DNA of 64,000 bases from Halomonas colorata (GCF_014897985.1 NZ_JABUZA010000027.1:1-64000); one strand, 5' to 3'. Shown: positions 8,577 through 17,765, counted from the stretch's first letter. The notes: a model not told the origin generated them from the letters alone. Made by a program: numbers and translations.

Positions 8577-9415
8577 GGCGTCTCTCCTTCAGTAGAAAGA
8601 CAACTATCCGCCGACACATTGATCATCCACTGCACGCCAAAGCAGTCAGTGGCCATGCCAAATCCCGCAGACCAGAACGTTGATTCAAAAGGCATGATTA
8701 CCTCTCCGCCTTCGGTGAGGCGTGCAAAGGTTAGGGAGGCTTGCTCGATCTCCTGATACTCCAGCTGAATCTGCACGCCTTGTGGTGGCATGTACTGTTC
8801 AGGCGTCATGTCGGCGCCCATCAAGCGACGACCACGCAGGTTCAGCGAAGCGTGGATGATGCGGTCATGCAGAGAAGGTGATACATGCTCTGCCGCTGGG
8901 GTTTCCGCGTAGGTCATCAAACACTCTATCTGGCCGCCGAGCACGTCAGAATAGAACCGCATGGCCTCCCGGCAGGTGCCAGGGAAGGCGACATGCACAT
9001 TCATGACATCGGGTACGCGGGCATGGCTGTGATGCTTATCCAGGCCCGCACCCGGCTCAAATTCCTCAAGCGTGAAGTAGCGCCTTAACTCAAGGGTCAC
9101 GTTGCCGTCGGCATCCAGGGTTGGCCACTGCTGTGCCCACCCCAAAGCGACATCAAGAGAAGGTGCCTCCAGCACGCTATAACCAGCAATACGTTCACTG
9201 GCTGGAGACAGAGGGCCGGGGAGGATAGTGGGAGTTCCGTTATGGAACTGGATCAGGCAGCCATCGCTTGTCGGGTGTAAGCCGTTGCCGCTCACGAGTA
9301 CGCCTGCCTGCATCATGCGCTCGTTGTAATCGGCCATGGCGGCAAGCATTTCCTGCGACGGTAGCGCACCATTTTCGGTCGTGGCGTCGGCACGCCGTAT
9401 CAGCATGAATTTCAT
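8573..9415 (-). CDS. YCII domain fused to a PhnB/VOC-like domain
   Basis: 280 aa in two parts. Residues 1-120 are a YCII/DGPF-related domain (MKFMLIRRAD start, PGPLSPASERIAGYSVLEA in the DGPF position with the DGPF core replaced). Residues about 138-272 are a PhnB-like vicinal-oxygen-chelate domain (VHVAFPGTCREAMRFYSDVLGG, then DCFGVQWMINVS). It is the first gene of the operon and starts about 40 bases downstream of an ECF42-type promoter. The fusion ties two families that normally occur as separate genes beside ECF42 sigma factors. No catalytic activity can be stated. Confidence 0.85.
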   Translation of the reverse strand: MKFMLIRRADATTENGALPSQEMLAAMADYNERMMQAGVLVSGNGLHPTSDGCLIQFHNGTPTILPGPLSPASERIAGYSVLEAPSLDVALGWAQQWPTLDADGNVTLELRRYFTLEEFEPGAGLDKHHSHARVPDVMNVHVAFPGTCREAMRFYSDVLGGQIECLMTYAETPAAEHVSPSLHDRIIHASLNLRGRRLMGADMTPEQYMPPQGVQIQLEYQEIEQASLTFARLTEGGEVIMPFESTFWSAGFGMATDCFGVQWMINVSADSCLSTEGETP

Positions 9416-9452
9416 TGAGAGTCTCTTTTATTGTGATGGTCGACACCCTCTA

Positions 9453-9479
9453 GTCGTTTGACGTGCCCCCAAATCGACA
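9453..9479 (-). promoter_or_regulatory. Predicted ECF42-type promoter
   Basis: On the minus strand TGTCGA (9479-9474) is followed after 17 bases by CGAC (9456-9453), which matches the promoter motif described for ECF42 sigma factors (TGTCGA in the -35, CGA then T/C in the -10). It lies 38 bases upstream of the YCII-VOC gene and 53 bases after the sigma gene stop. A second TGTCGA (9445-9440) lies just downstream of the -10, near the expected start point. Confidence 0.75.
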
Positions 9480-9531
9480 GGCCTGCGAACTATTTTTCAT
9501 AACCTTTTGGTAATATTTTTTATAGCGCTGA

Positions 9532-10749
9532 TTAAAGTTCGGCCAATTTGCTGAGCAAAAAGCGTTTTTCCGGCTCTTGAGTAGTTAATGTCAGGGCCTT
9601 TTGGTAGGCATCGCGCGCGGCGTCATCGTTACCCTGCCGACGTAGCAAATCTGCTTGGGCCGCATGTAATAGATAATAACGAGAGAGTTGAGGATGATGA
9701 GCTAGCTCATCGAGCAGGCTCAACCCAGTTGCTGGAGAGTCATGCATGGCAACGGCCACCGCGCGATTCAAGGTCAGAACAGGCGATGGATAATAGCGGC
9801 ATAAAGCGTCATACAGCCTGACAATCCGCGCCCAGTCGGTATGTTCGGGGCGAAGGGCTTGGGCGTGTACGGCGGCAATTGAGGCTTGAAGGGTATAAAA
9901 GCCAAGAGGGGTGAGGGCTAGTGCGTGTTCGAGCCACTCGATACCCGTACAAATTTCCGCCTGGTGCCATAGGCCTCTATCCTGCGCCTCCAGCGTGACG
10001 AGCTCGCCTTGGTTATCCTGGCGCGCATCCCGGCGGGCATTGGTAAGCAGCATAAGTGCCATCAGCCCAAAGACTTCTCCCTGTGGCAGTAGCGCTGCCA
10101 GTTCCTCACCCAGACGTAGCGCTTCGCGGGTCAGACTGATATCGACCACCGACGCACCGCTACTGCTTGAATAACCTTCGTTGAAGACCAGGTAGATAAT
10201 CTGGAGGACGTCCGGCAAGCGTTGGGGCAATGTCTCCGACGCAGGTACCGCATAGGGAATATGCGCATCGCGAATCTTGCGTTTTGCCCGTACGATGCGC
10301 TGTGCCACGGTTGAAGGTTTGATTAATAGGGCGCTGGCAACCTGCTCAGTGGTTAACCCGCACATTTCGCGCAGCGTCAGCGCAAGGCGTGCTTCTAGGC
10401 TCAAGCTTGGGTGGCAGCAGGTAAACAGCAGCCGCAGCGAGTCATCCTGGATCGCGGCATCGTCGAACTCCTGTGTTTCCTCACTCGGTAATAGCAGGTG
10501 GGCTCGACGGCGTGCGGTACTGCGTTGACGAATTTGATTAATCCCGCAGTGATAGCCGGTGCGAATCAGCCAGGCCTGAGGATTATCGGGCGTCCCTTTA
10601 ACAGGCCACTGTTGAGCAGCGGCGACAAAGGCATCTTGCACGGCTTCTTCGGCAAGCTCGAAATCGCCCAGCAGACGGATCAGAGTTGCCTGAGCACGTC
10701 TGGCATGGGTGCGATAAAGAGCGTCAAGTAAGGAAGGGTGAGCACGCAT
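9532..10749 (-). CDS. ECF sigma factor, ECF42 group with C-terminal DUF6596/TPR-like extension
   Basis: 405 aa, about twice a simple ECF sigma factor. Sigma region 2 covers about residues 10-85 (LLGDFELAEEAVQDAFVAA, then PDNPQAWLIR). Region 4 covers about 108-165 (TLREMCGLTTEQVASALL, then AQRIVRAKRKIRDA). The extension begins near residue 175 (LPDVLQIIYLVFNEGYSSS) and is helical and TPR-like to the end. In this group the extension is required for activity and no anti-sigma gene is found nearby, as here. Its predicted target is the DGPF operon immediately downstream on the same strand. Confidence 0.92.
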   Translation of the reverse strand: MRAHPSLLDALYRTHARRAQATLIRLLGDFELAEEAVQDAFVAAAQQWPVKGTPDNPQAWLIRTGYHCGINQIRQRSTARRRAHLLLPSEETQEFDDAAIQDDSLRLLFTCCHPSLSLEARLALTLREMCGLTTEQVASALLIKPSTVAQRIVRAKRKIRDAHIPYAVPASETLPQRLPDVLQIIYLVFNEGYSSSSGASVVDISLTREALRLGEELAALLPQGEVFGLMALMLLTNARRDARQDNQGELVTLEAQDRGLWHQAEICTGIEWLEHALALTPLGFYTLQASIAAVHAQALRPEHTDWARIVRLYDALCRYYPSPVLTLNRAVAVAMHDSPATGLSLLDELAHHPQLSRYYLLHAAQADLLRRQGNDDAARDAYQKALTLTTQEPEKRFLLSKLAEL

Positions 10750-10970
10750 GGTAGAAGACCCATTTGCCTCTATAAACGGGGGCGCTAGGCCCGAGAGGAA
10801 TTAATACTGCTTTTCAAACCTAGCCCATAGAAGCCCTTTTTCGTACTGTTTTTATTTAGGGTCTTCGTAAAAGGTCGAAGCAAACTTCTGCGCGCTGGCT
10901 AGTTTTTCTGTTTCTTGAGAGCTGCACTTTGGAAGTAATGGTAAAGCCAGGTTAGCAGATGAGGAGTAGA

Positions 10971-11774
10971 TTACGCCTCGTTGAGCAAGGCAAGAAGCTG
11001 TTGATGGCTTTGGGAAGGGGCGATCAGTAGGCTCTGCCTTAAACAGGATGCCTCCGCTTGCCCCTGTATGTCGGTCACCATCAAGCCAACTTCCTGTGCT
11101 ATCAGAATGCCAGCGGCCACATCCCACCATTCAAGTTTAGCGCCTTGCGACCAGAAGGCATCAAAGCGGCCTAACGCGACGTAAGCAATTTCCAAAGCGG
11201 CAGAGCCCGGACTTCGGATGCCCGATACGTGCGGCATGATGGCAGCCTGCTGGCGTATGCTGAGGTCGCAATCGCCTTTTCCATGATAGGGTAGGCAGGT
11301 TGCCACCAGCATTTCTGTCAGTGGACAGGCGCTTGGGCATATTAAACGGTAGTCATTTAAATAGGCGCCTTGGCCTTTTTCAGCCCAGATAAGTTCATCC
11401 AGCAACGGGTGGTAAACCGCCCCCATGATCAGTTCGTTGTTTTGCTCTACCGCAATAGAGACGGAGAAAAACGGCACGCCATGGAGAAAATTGTTGGTGC
11501 CATCCAGCGGATCAATAATGACGGTCACATTGCTATTGTGAGCGGGTGAGGCGCCACTCTCTTCCCCCAAAAAGCCAACCGCAGGGAAATGCTGGCGTAT
11601 GTAGTCAATAATTAACCGCTCCGCTGACTGATCATAGTGAGTTACAAAATCCGAGGCGCCTTTACGCTCGAAAGTAACTCGATCAATCCCTGAGTAGCCT
11701 TTGGCCAGCAGCGCGCCAGCTTCCCTGGCAGCTTTCTTAACGGTATCCGCTAATAAGTGTGTGTCCTCATGCAT
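10971..11774 (-). CDS. Inositol monophosphatase family protein
   Basis: 267 aa Mg2+-dependent, Li+-sensitive phosphatase fold. Metal-site motifs are GEESGAS (about 70), IDPLDGTNNFLHG (about 88-100) and WWDVAAGILIAQEVG (about 215). The family includes SuhB, CysQ and histidinol-phosphate phosphatase-like enzymes, and this sequence does not clearly fit one. About 70 bases separate it from ugpC on the same strand, so it may belong to the same unit or be independent. AAAAGG precedes the ATG. The substrate is uncertain. Confidence 0.87.
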   Translation of the reverse strand: MHEDTHLLADTVKKAAREAGALLAKGYSGIDRVTFERKGASDFVTHYDQSAERLIIDYIRQHFPAVGFLGEESGASPAHNSNVTVIIDPLDGTNNFLHGVPFFSVSIAVEQNNELIMGAVYHPLLDELIWAEKGQGAYLNDYRLICPSACPLTEMLVATCLPYHGKGDCDLSIRQQAAIMPHVSGIRSPGSAALEIAYVALGRFDAFWSQGAKLEWWDVAAGILIAQEVGLMVTDIQGQAEASCLRQSLLIAPSQSHQQLLALLNEA

Positions 11775-11847
11775 ACAGATAGCCTTTTAGAGATAAGTTA
11801 ACAACCCCGGTCGTAATTGCTTAACAAGCCGCCCTGATAGTCGCCAT

Positions 11848-12903
11848 CTAATCCCCCGTGCGCAGGCCGGTTGCGCTGTTAAACGGATGCAGCGCTTCGC
11901 GGGTGACATAAAAGCGTAGCGTTTCGCCCTCCTTGACCGGGGGCTGGCCGCTTACCCGAATCACGGTGGGCTGGTCGCTGTCGGCGAGCCGCACGTAAAG
12001 ATGGCTTTCGGCGCCCGCCGCTTCAAACAGTTCAAGCGTGGAGTCGACCACCAGGTGCGGTGTATCGGGTGGCGAAAGGCGCATATCGTCCGGGCGAATG
12101 CCGACCGTGTCGGTCTCGGCGGGAAGATCGTTTAACAGGTCATGGGTGCCGCGCGTTTGCAGGTATTCAAGCGGTACCATGTTCATCGCAGGCGAACCGA
12201 TAAAACCCGCCACGAACATCGATGCAGGGCGCGCGTAGATCTCCATGGGCGTGCCCACCTGTTCGATTTTGCCAGCGCTAAGCACCACCAGACGATCACC
12301 CAGCGTCATCGCTTCTAACTGGTCGTGGGTCACGTAGAGGCTGGTGGTCTTCAAGCGGCGCTGAAGCTGCTTGATCTCCACGCGCATTTGCACGCGCAGC
12401 TTGGCATCCAGGTTAGAGAGCGGTTCGTCGAACAAAAAGGCTGCGGGCTCACGTACCAACGCCCGACCCATGGCGACGCGCTGGCGCTGGCCGCCGGAGA
12501 GCTTGCGCGGTTTGCGCGCAAGAAAATCCTCAATTTCGAGCATTTTGGCCGCTTTGCGCACCCGTTCTTCGATCTCGGGTTTTTTAAAGCCGCGGTTTTT
12601 CAGCCCATACGCGAGGTTGTTGTACACCGTCATGTGCGGGTAGAGCGCGTAGTTCTGAAACACCATGGCGATATCGCGCTCTGCGGGTTCGAGATTGTTG
12701 ACGACTCGGTCGCCAATCTTGAGCGTACCGTCGGTAATCGTTTCAAGCCCGGCCACCATGCGTAACAGCGTGGATTTACCGCAGCCCGAAGGGCCTACCA
12801 GCACCACGAACTCGCCGTCTTCAATCGCAAGGTCGATGCCTTTAACGGCATGGACGTCGCCTGAGTAGGTTTTTCTAAGCCCTTCCAAGGTAATGCTAGC
12901 CAT
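11848..12903 (-). CDS. ugpC: ABC importer ATP-binding subunit (UgpC/MalK-like)
   Basis: 351 aa nucleotide-binding subunit that powers import at the inner membrane. Walker A is GPSGCGKST (about 38-46), the signature is [14 protein letters not shown], Walker B is [16 protein letters not shown], and the switch His is in [14 protein letters not shown]. The C-terminal 110 residues are the MalK-type regulatory TOBE domain ([11 protein letters not shown]). It is last in the ugpB-A-E-C order, one base from ugpE. The glycerol-3-phosphate assignment follows operon layout and overall resemblance. A related sugar or polyol substrate remains possible. Confidence 0.87.
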   Translation of the reverse strand: MASITLEGLRKTYSGDVHAVKGIDLAIEDGEFVVLVGPSGCGKSTLLRMVAGLETITDGTLKIGDRVVNNLEPAERDIAMVFQNYALYPHMTVYNNLAYGLKNRGFKKPEIEERVRKAAKMLEIEDFLARKPRKLSGGQRQRVAMGRALVREPAAFLFDEPLSNLDAKLRVQMRVEIKQLQRRLKTTSLYVTHDQLEAMTLGDRLVVLSAGKIEQVGTPMEIYARPASMFVAGFIGSPAMNMVPLEYLQTRGTHDLLNDLPAETDTVGIRPDDMRLSPPDTPHLVVDSTLELFEAAGAESHLYVRLADSDQPTVIRVSGQPPVKEGETLRFYVTREALHPFNSATGLRTGD

Positions 12904-12904
12904 C

Positions 12905-13753
12905 TTATTTCTCCGTCTCGGTCAGGCCTTTCACGAACAGTTTTTGCATAAACAGCACTACTAATACCGGCGGCAGCATGGCAAGCGTGACGGTCGCCAT
13001 GATGAGATTCCAGGCGGGCACCCGGTCGGACGAGGCCATCAGGCGCTTGATACCCAGCACAATGGTGTAGAAGTCTTCGTCGGTGGTGACCAGCAGTGGC
13101 CACAGGTATTGCACCCAGCCGTAAATAAACATGATCACGAACAGCGCGGCGATATTGGTGATCGATATCGGCAGCAATATGTCCTTGAAGAACTTCATCG
13201 GGCCGGCGCCATCCACTCGGCTGGCTTCCATCAGCTCTTCAGGCACAGTCATGAAGAACTGGCGGAACAGGAAGGTCGCGGTGGCGGAGGCAATCAGTGG
13301 AAGCGTTAGCCCCGCATAGGAGTTCAGCATGCCCAGGTTGGCAACGACCGCGTAGGTGGGGATGATGCGAACTTCGACCGGCAGCATCAGGGTGATGAAG
13401 ATGATCCAGAACGCCAGCATGCGAAACGGGAAGCGGAAATAGACAATCGCAAAGGCGGAGATAATCGAAATGGCGATCTTGCCGATCGCAATCGTCAGCG
13501 CCATGATCAGCGAGTTACCCAGCATCAGCCAGACCGGCGGTGTGCCGCCCACCTGCCAGCCGGAGCTGAGCATCTGCCGGTAGGATGCAAACATGTTGTC
13601 GCCGGGGAGCAGCGGCAACACCCCGCGCACAAAGGCGCTGGATTCGTGGGTTGAGGCGATAAATGCCACGTACACCGGAAATGCCACCACCAGCACGCCT
13701 GCAATCAGCACCAGGTGGGTCAGAATATTGAGAAAAGGTCTTCTTTCAACCAT
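12905..13753 (-). CDS. ugpE: ABC importer permease (UgpE-like)
   Basis: 282 aa with six predicted membrane helices, the first at about residues 10-32. The EAA loop that contacts the ATPase is visible as [21 protein letters not shown] (about 180-200). It is a MalG-type carbohydrate ABC permease. The adjacent ugpA partner lies upstream with an 18-base gap, and ugpC follows at once. Confidence 0.87.
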   Translation of the reverse strand: MVERRPFLNILTHLVLIAGVLVVAFPVYVAFIASTHESSAFVRGVLPLLPGDNMFASYRQMLSSGWQVGGTPPVWLMLGNSLIMALTIAIGKIAISIISAFAIVYFRFPFRMLAFWIIFITLMLPVEVRIIPTYAVVANLGMLNSYAGLTLPLIASATATFLFRQFFMTVPEELMEASRVDGAGPMKFFKDILLPISITNIAALFVIMFIYGWVQYLWPLLVTTDEDFYTIVLGIKRLMASSDRVPAWNLIMATVTLAMLPPVLVVLFMQKLFVKGLTETEK

Positions 13754-13771
13754 GTTTATTTCCTTAACGCA

Positions 13772-14656
13772 CTAGTAGTTGACCCGGCGTTCCACGTACC
13801 GGAACTGGATAAACGTCAGGATAATCACGATGCCCATCAGCATGACCGACTGAGCGGATGAGGAGCCAATATTCAATCCCGCGACACCGTCGGTGTAGAC
13901 CTTGTAGACCAGCGTCATGGTGGCTTGGCCTGGCCCGCCCGCGGTAGTGGCATCAATCACCCCGAAGGTGTCGAACATCACGTAGTTGATGTTGATGATC
14001 AGCAAAAAGAAGGTGGTGGGTGATAGAAGCGGGAGCACGATGGTCCAGAAGCGCTTGAAGGGGCCCGCGCCATCAATAGCCGCTGCCTCCATGAGCGACT
14101 GCGGCACAGATTGAAGCCCTGCCAGGAAAAACAAAAAGTTATAGGAGATCTGCTTCCAGGCCGCGGCAATGGTGATCAATATCATTGCCTGGGTGCCTGA
14201 AACGCGGTGGTTCCAACTGATACCGAACCAGTCGAGCAGATGCGGCAGAAGGCCGATGGTGGGGTTGAACAAAAACCACCACAGCACGCCCGCTACCACT
14301 GGAGCAACCGCGTAGGGCCATACCAAAAGCGTGGTGTAAAACTTGGCGCTACGCAGCACACGGTTAACGCAAACGGCGAGTAAAAGCGCCAGGCTCATGG
14401 AAAGCACCGTCACCGAGATGGAAAAAATCGCGGTGCGCCCCAGCGCATTCAGGTAGCTGGGGTCGGCCAGAATGCGTGCATAGTTCTCCATGCCGACAAA
14501 CGTTGTTTTAAAGCCGAACGCATCGGTACGCTCGAAGCTGGATTTAACCGCCTGGCTTGCCGGCCAGATAAAAAACACCAGCGTAATCGCCAGCTGTGGT
14601 GCTAACAGTAAGAAAGGGAGCCACCGATTTTGATAGGTGGAACGTTTGGTCTGCAT
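13772..14656 (-). CDS. ugpA: ABC importer permease (UgpA-like)
   Basis: 294 aa from the chosen start MQTKRSTYQN at 14656, which has AGGA upstream and begins a normal permease N-terminus; a longer frame to 14728 would run into the upstream hairpin. Six membrane helices are expected. The EAA loop reads SLMEAAAIDGAGPFKRFW (about 198-215), and the periplasmic loop after helix 1 (SSFERTDAFGF) is typical of UgpA/MalF-type proteins. It pairs with UgpE to form the channel. Confidence 0.87.
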   Translation of the reverse strand: MQTKRSTYQNRWLPFLLLAPQLAITLVFFIWPASQAVKSSFERTDAFGFKTTFVGMENYARILADPSYLNALGRTAIFSISVTVLSMSLALLLAVCVNRVLRSAKFYTTLLVWPYAVAPVVAGVLWWFLFNPTIGLLPHLLDWFGISWNHRVSGTQAMILITIAAAWKQISYNFLFFLAGLQSVPQSLMEAAAIDGAGPFKRFWTIVLPLLSPTTFFLLIININYVMFDTFGVIDATTAGGPGQATMTLVYKVYTDGVAGLNIGSSSAQSVMLMGIVIILTFIQFRYVERRVNY

Positions 14657-14717
14657 GGCACATCCTGTCGTACGGGCGTTGGTGCGGCTGGCCGCAGTGG
14701 TCAGCTGCCAGGAAGTA

Positions 14718-14795
14718 AGCCATCCCATAGGCCCCGGTGAGCTGGGCGTATGGGATGGCTCCTATAACAAACCCCGGCGATAAAAGCCGGGGTTT
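14718..14795 (-). promoter_or_regulatory. Two hairpins between ugpB and ugpA
   Basis: Reading leftward from ugpB, the first stem is AAACCCCGGC / GCCGGGGTTT (14769-14778 with 14786-14795, 7-base loop). The second is AGCCATCCCATA / TATGGGATGGCT (14718-14729 with 14749-14760, 19-base loop). Neither has a strong U-run on the minus strand. Such stems after a binding-protein gene commonly cause partial termination or protect the 3' end, giving more UgpB than membrane subunits. That role is inferred here. Confidence 0.65.
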
Positions 14796-14817
14796 GTTTA
14801 CAAGTAACGAGAAGCGC

Positions 14818-16146
14818 TTAGTTATTGGCAGCCTCGAAGTCGCGCAGGATCTGGTTGCCGCGGCGTGCCGCGTCATCCAGCGCCTGCTGACCGTCCTTGG
14901 TGCCAGCCAGCACGGCCTGGAACTCTTCGTCCAGAATCATGCGTACTTGCGGATAGTTGCCAAAACGCAGGCCTTTGGAGTTTTCCGTCGGCTCGTTCAG
15001 GTTGATCTGCTCGATAGCGATATCCGCGCCTGGGTTCTCATCGTAGTAACCCTGCTCCTGACTCAGCTCATAAGCGGCGGTGGTAATCGGCAGGTAGCCG
15101 GTGCCCTGGTGCCACTCGGCCTGCACTTCGGGAAGCGACAGGTACTCAAGGAATTCGGCAACGCCGGTGTACTCGTCGTCTTCGTGGCCGGAAAGCACCC
15201 ACAGAGTCGCGCCACCGATGATCGAGTTCTGCGGTGCGCCGTCTACGTCGTCATAAACAGGCAGCATGCCAAAGCCCACGTCGAAGTCGGAGTTAGCCAA
15301 CACGTCGGCGCGTGACGCGGACGAGTTCATGTACATCGCGCAGTCGCTTGCATAGAACGAAGGTGCCGCGTCCGGGCCGTTTGCTGGGCCTGCGTAGCTG
15401 TAGACGCCGCTATCAGACCACTCTTTCAACTGATCCCAGAAGCGTGCCTGTACGTCGCCGTTAAAGGCAAACTCGGTATCCAGACCGCCGAAGCCGTTTT
15501 CTTTAGTGCCGATGGACTGATTGTGCAATGCCGAGAAGTTCTCAAGGCCCACCCAGTTGGCCGCGTAGGCCATGGTGAAGCCACAAGAGGCCGCGCCTTC
15601 ATCGACAATCTGCTGGCCCATCTCACCCATTTCTTGCCAAGTGGTCGGCGGCGTTTCAGGGTCGAGGCCAGCGGCTTCGAAGACGTCCTTGTTGTAGTAA
15701 AGAATCGGTGTGGACGAGTTGAACGGCATAGAGAGCATGTTACCGTTGGTGTCGGTGTAGTAACCGGTCACCACGGGCAGATAATCGGCCGGGTCAAACG
15801 TGTTGCCGTGCTCTTCCATCAGCTCATAAACAGGGTAGATAGCGCCTTGGGCGGCCATCATGGTGCCGGTGCCCACTTCGTAAATCTGTACGATGTGAGG
15901 CTGCTCGCCTGCGCGGAAGGCGGCAATGGTGTTAACCATGGTCTGTTCGTATTCGCCCCGGTAGGAAGGCGTGACACGATACTCATCCTGGGTGGCATTG
16001 AAGTCTTCAGCAAGCGCGCTCAAGCGCTCGCCCAGCTCGCCGCCCATGGAGTGCCACCAGGTGATCTCGGTAGCGGCGTGGGCAGAAACACTCAGAGTAG
16101 CCGCAGCGATACCGGCAGATAACGCGCGTAACATAAAACGAGACAT
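14818..16146 (-). CDS. ugpB: Periplasmic substrate-binding protein (UgpB-like)
   Basis: 442 aa from the start at 16146, chosen because AAGGAG lies 6 bases upstream and the protein then opens directly with a signal peptide (MSRFMLRALSAGIAAATLSV, cleavage near SAHA-ATE). The mature protein is a cluster-B (family 1) extracellular solute-binding protein: EITWWHSMGGELGERLSALA at the N-terminus and NEPTENSKGLRFGNYPQVR near the C-terminus, as in UgpB. It would deliver glycerol-3-phosphate or its diesters to UgpAE. It is the first gene of the operon and is divergent from argE. Confidence 0.88.
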   Translation of the reverse strand: MSRFMLRALSAGIAAATLSVSAHAATEITWWHSMGGELGERLSALAEDFNATQDEYRVTPSYRGEYEQTMVNTIAAFRAGEQPHIVQIYEVGTGTMMAAQGAIYPVYELMEEHGNTFDPADYLPVVTGYYTDTNGNMLSMPFNSSTPILYYNKDVFEAAGLDPETPPTTWQEMGEMGQQIVDEGAASCGFTMAYAANWVGLENFSALHNQSIGTKENGFGGLDTEFAFNGDVQARFWDQLKEWSDSGVYSYAGPANGPDAAPSFYASDCAMYMNSSASRADVLANSDFDVGFGMLPVYDDVDGAPQNSIIGGATLWVLSGHEDDEYTGVAEFLEYLSLPEVQAEWHQGTGYLPITTAAYELSQEQGYYDENPGADIAIEQINLNEPTENSKGLRFGNYPQVRMILDEEFQAVLAGTKDGQQALDDAARRGNQILRDFEAANN

Positions 16147-16347
16147 AAGAGCTCCTTTTGAGCCTGACATAAGCCAGGTGGCACAGTGCGTTTGTTAAGG
16201 TTTTTGGATGCACTGAACAGTAGTCAGTGTAGATGACATTTTGATGACTGCTAAGTTAACTGGGTATGACCACGTTCAACTTTGGCAGTAGGCGCACGAG
16301 GAAGCCGGTGATAGGGTTAGACGAAGTGTATAACCAGCGAGAATCAT

Positions 16348-17517
16348 ATGAGTGACGCAATAGCGCTATTGACTAAACTGGTCTCCTTCGATACCACCTC
16401 CCGGGGCTCCAACCTGGCGCTGATCGAGTTTGTCGAAGGCTATCTTGAAGAGTATGGCATTGCCTCTGAGCGGGTAATGAGCCCCTGCGGTACCAAGGCG
16501 AACCTGATCGCCCGCGTAGGCCCCGACGCGCCAGGTGGGGTGATGCTTTCCGGCCATACCGACGTGGTGCCGGTGGAAGGCCAGCCCTGGTCGACCGATC
16601 CTTTTGGCTTGCATGACGGCCAGGACGGTAAGCTTTACGGGCGTGGCACCTGCGATATGAAGGGATTTATTGCCTGTGCACTCGCCATGGTGCCCACGTG
16701 GATGAAAGCGCCTTTGCAGCAGCCTATCTATTTTGGCTTTTCCTACGACGAGGAGATTGGCTGTGTGGGGGCGCCTGCGTTGATCAAGCGCTTCTATGAG
16801 CGCTACTCCACCACGGCGCATGTGATTGTCGGTGAGCCGACCAGCATGCAGCCGGTGGTCGCCCAAAAAGGCGCAACTAACCTGCGCACGACGGTCATCG
16901 GGCGCGAGGCGCATAGTAGTCAGGTCAATCAGGGCACATCGGCGATTCATGTGGCGGCACGCCTGGTCACCTTTATTGAAGACACCATGACCGTCCTGGT
17001 GGATGAAGGGTGTGTCGATGAAGCGTTCAACGTACCCCACACCAGTTTGCACGTTGGCAGGATCAAGGGTGGCACCGCGATCAACATTATGGCGCGGGAG
17101 TGTCAGTTTGAGTGGGAGATTCGTCATCTACCCACCGAGACGTTCGAAGAGGTGTTCGCTCGTTTTGAGACGTATGCCGACACGTTAAGTGCCGAGCTAA
17201 AGGCACGTGGCAAGCAAGTGGAAATTGTGACCGAACCACTGAATGTGACAGTGCCGGGGCTGGCCGACCGAGATAATCACGCAGTGTTGCGCTTGGCCAA
17301 AGACCACCTGCCCGATGCCTGCTGCAACCACGCAGTAGCCTACGCCACCGAAGCGGGGCAGTTTCAAGGCCAGGGATTACAAACCATTATTCTGGGACCG
17401 GGCAGCATCGCCCAGGCGCATCAGCCTGATGAGTACATCGAAAAAAGCGAGCTTGAGGCGTGCACGGACTTTATGAGCCGGATGGGGCGTGCCCTGGAAG
17501 TGCCGTTCGAGGAGTGA
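16348..17517 (+). CDS. argE: Acetylornithine deacetylase
   Basis: 389 aa M20 metallopeptidase that removes acetyl from N2-acetylornithine in linear arginine synthesis. Motifs are SGHTDVVPVEGQPWSTDPF (first metal His and Asp, about 69-87), GRGTCDMKGF (second Asp), DEEIGCVGA (catalytic Glu pair), GEPTSMQPV, and the C-terminal metal His in GSIAQAHQPDEYI. The dimerisation domain lies at about 180-290. It starts 200 bases from the divergent ugpB gene. No other arg gene is nearby. Confidence 0.9.
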   Translation: MSDAIALLTKLVSFDTTSRGSNLALIEFVEGYLEEYGIASERVMSPCGTKANLIARVGPDAPGGVMLSGHTDVVPVEGQPWSTDPFGLHDGQDGKLYGRGTCDMKGFIACALAMVPTWMKAPLQQPIYFGFSYDEEIGCVGAPALIKRFYERYSTTAHVIVGEPTSMQPVVAQKGATNLRTTVIGREAHSSQVNQGTSAIHVAARLVTFIEDTMTVLVDEGCVDEAFNVPHTSLHVGRIKGGTAINIMARECQFEWEIRHLPTETFEEVFARFETYADTLSAELKARGKQVEIVTEPLNVTVPGLADRDNHAVLRLAKDHLPDACCNHAVAYATEAGQFQGQGLQTIILGPGSIAQAHQPDEYIEKSELEACTDFMSRMGRALEVPFEE

Positions 17518-17523
17518 ATAGTT

Positions 17524-17558
17524 AGGAGTGAGGAGTGAGGAGTGAGGAGTAAAGAGTG
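17524..17558. repeat. Tandem AGGAGTG heptamers
   Basis: Four near-perfect head-to-tail copies of AGGAGTG and one degenerate copy (AAGAGTG) lie directly after the argE stop. It is a simple-sequence tract with no coding role. Confidence 0.85.
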
Positions 17559-17578
17559 GGGGTAGATAAGACGATGCG

Positions 17579-17676
17579 GTGTCGGGTAGCCCGTAGCGAG
17601 GGTCTTTCGCCAAGGACGGCGAAAGTAGCGTACAGGGAGGTATTCACAGCGCCCTCGCGTAGGGCTGCCCGGCACT
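17579..17676. repeat. REP-like intergenic element with nested inverted repeats
   Basis: Outer imperfect arms (GTGTCGGGTAGCCCGTAGCG near 17579 and CGTAGGGCTGCCCGGCAC near 17658) enclose a perfect inner stem, CTTTCGCC / GGCGAAAG (17604-17611 with 17618-17625). The text around AGCGTACAGGGAGGTATTCAC resembles dispersed intergenic repeats seen in halophilic gammaproteobacteria. Copy number cannot be seen in one window. Confidence 0.6.
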
Positions 17677-17712
17677 ACTGCCAGGAAGGGGGATTAAGTT
17701 GAGTGCCGTCAC

Positions 17713-17740
17713 AAAAACACTCGCCTGGGCGAGTGTTTTT
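17713..17740. terminator. Bidirectional terminator
   Basis: A 13-bp perfect stem (AAAAACACTCGCC / GGCGAGTGTTTTT) has a 2-base (effectively hexanucleotide) loop. It ends in T-runs on both strands, so it can stop argE from the left and the small gene at 17766 from the right. Confidence 0.9.
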
Positions 17741-17765
17741 AAATCTTCTGTATATATGCAAGGAG

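Noticed and set aside
10852-11130. 92-codon minus-strand frame
   Set aside because: Overlaps the phosphatase gene on the same strand out of frame; its product has no sensible pattern.
12325-12765. 146-codon plus-strand frame
   Set aside because: Lies antisense inside ugpC, whose motifs are unmistakable; no ribosome site or family likeness.
15523-16122. 199-codon plus-strand frame
   Set aside because: Antisense to ugpB, no start signal, no recognisable domain.
17524-17558. Tandem repeats considered as a CRISPR array
   Set aside because: The units are 7 bases with no spacers, and there are no cas genes.
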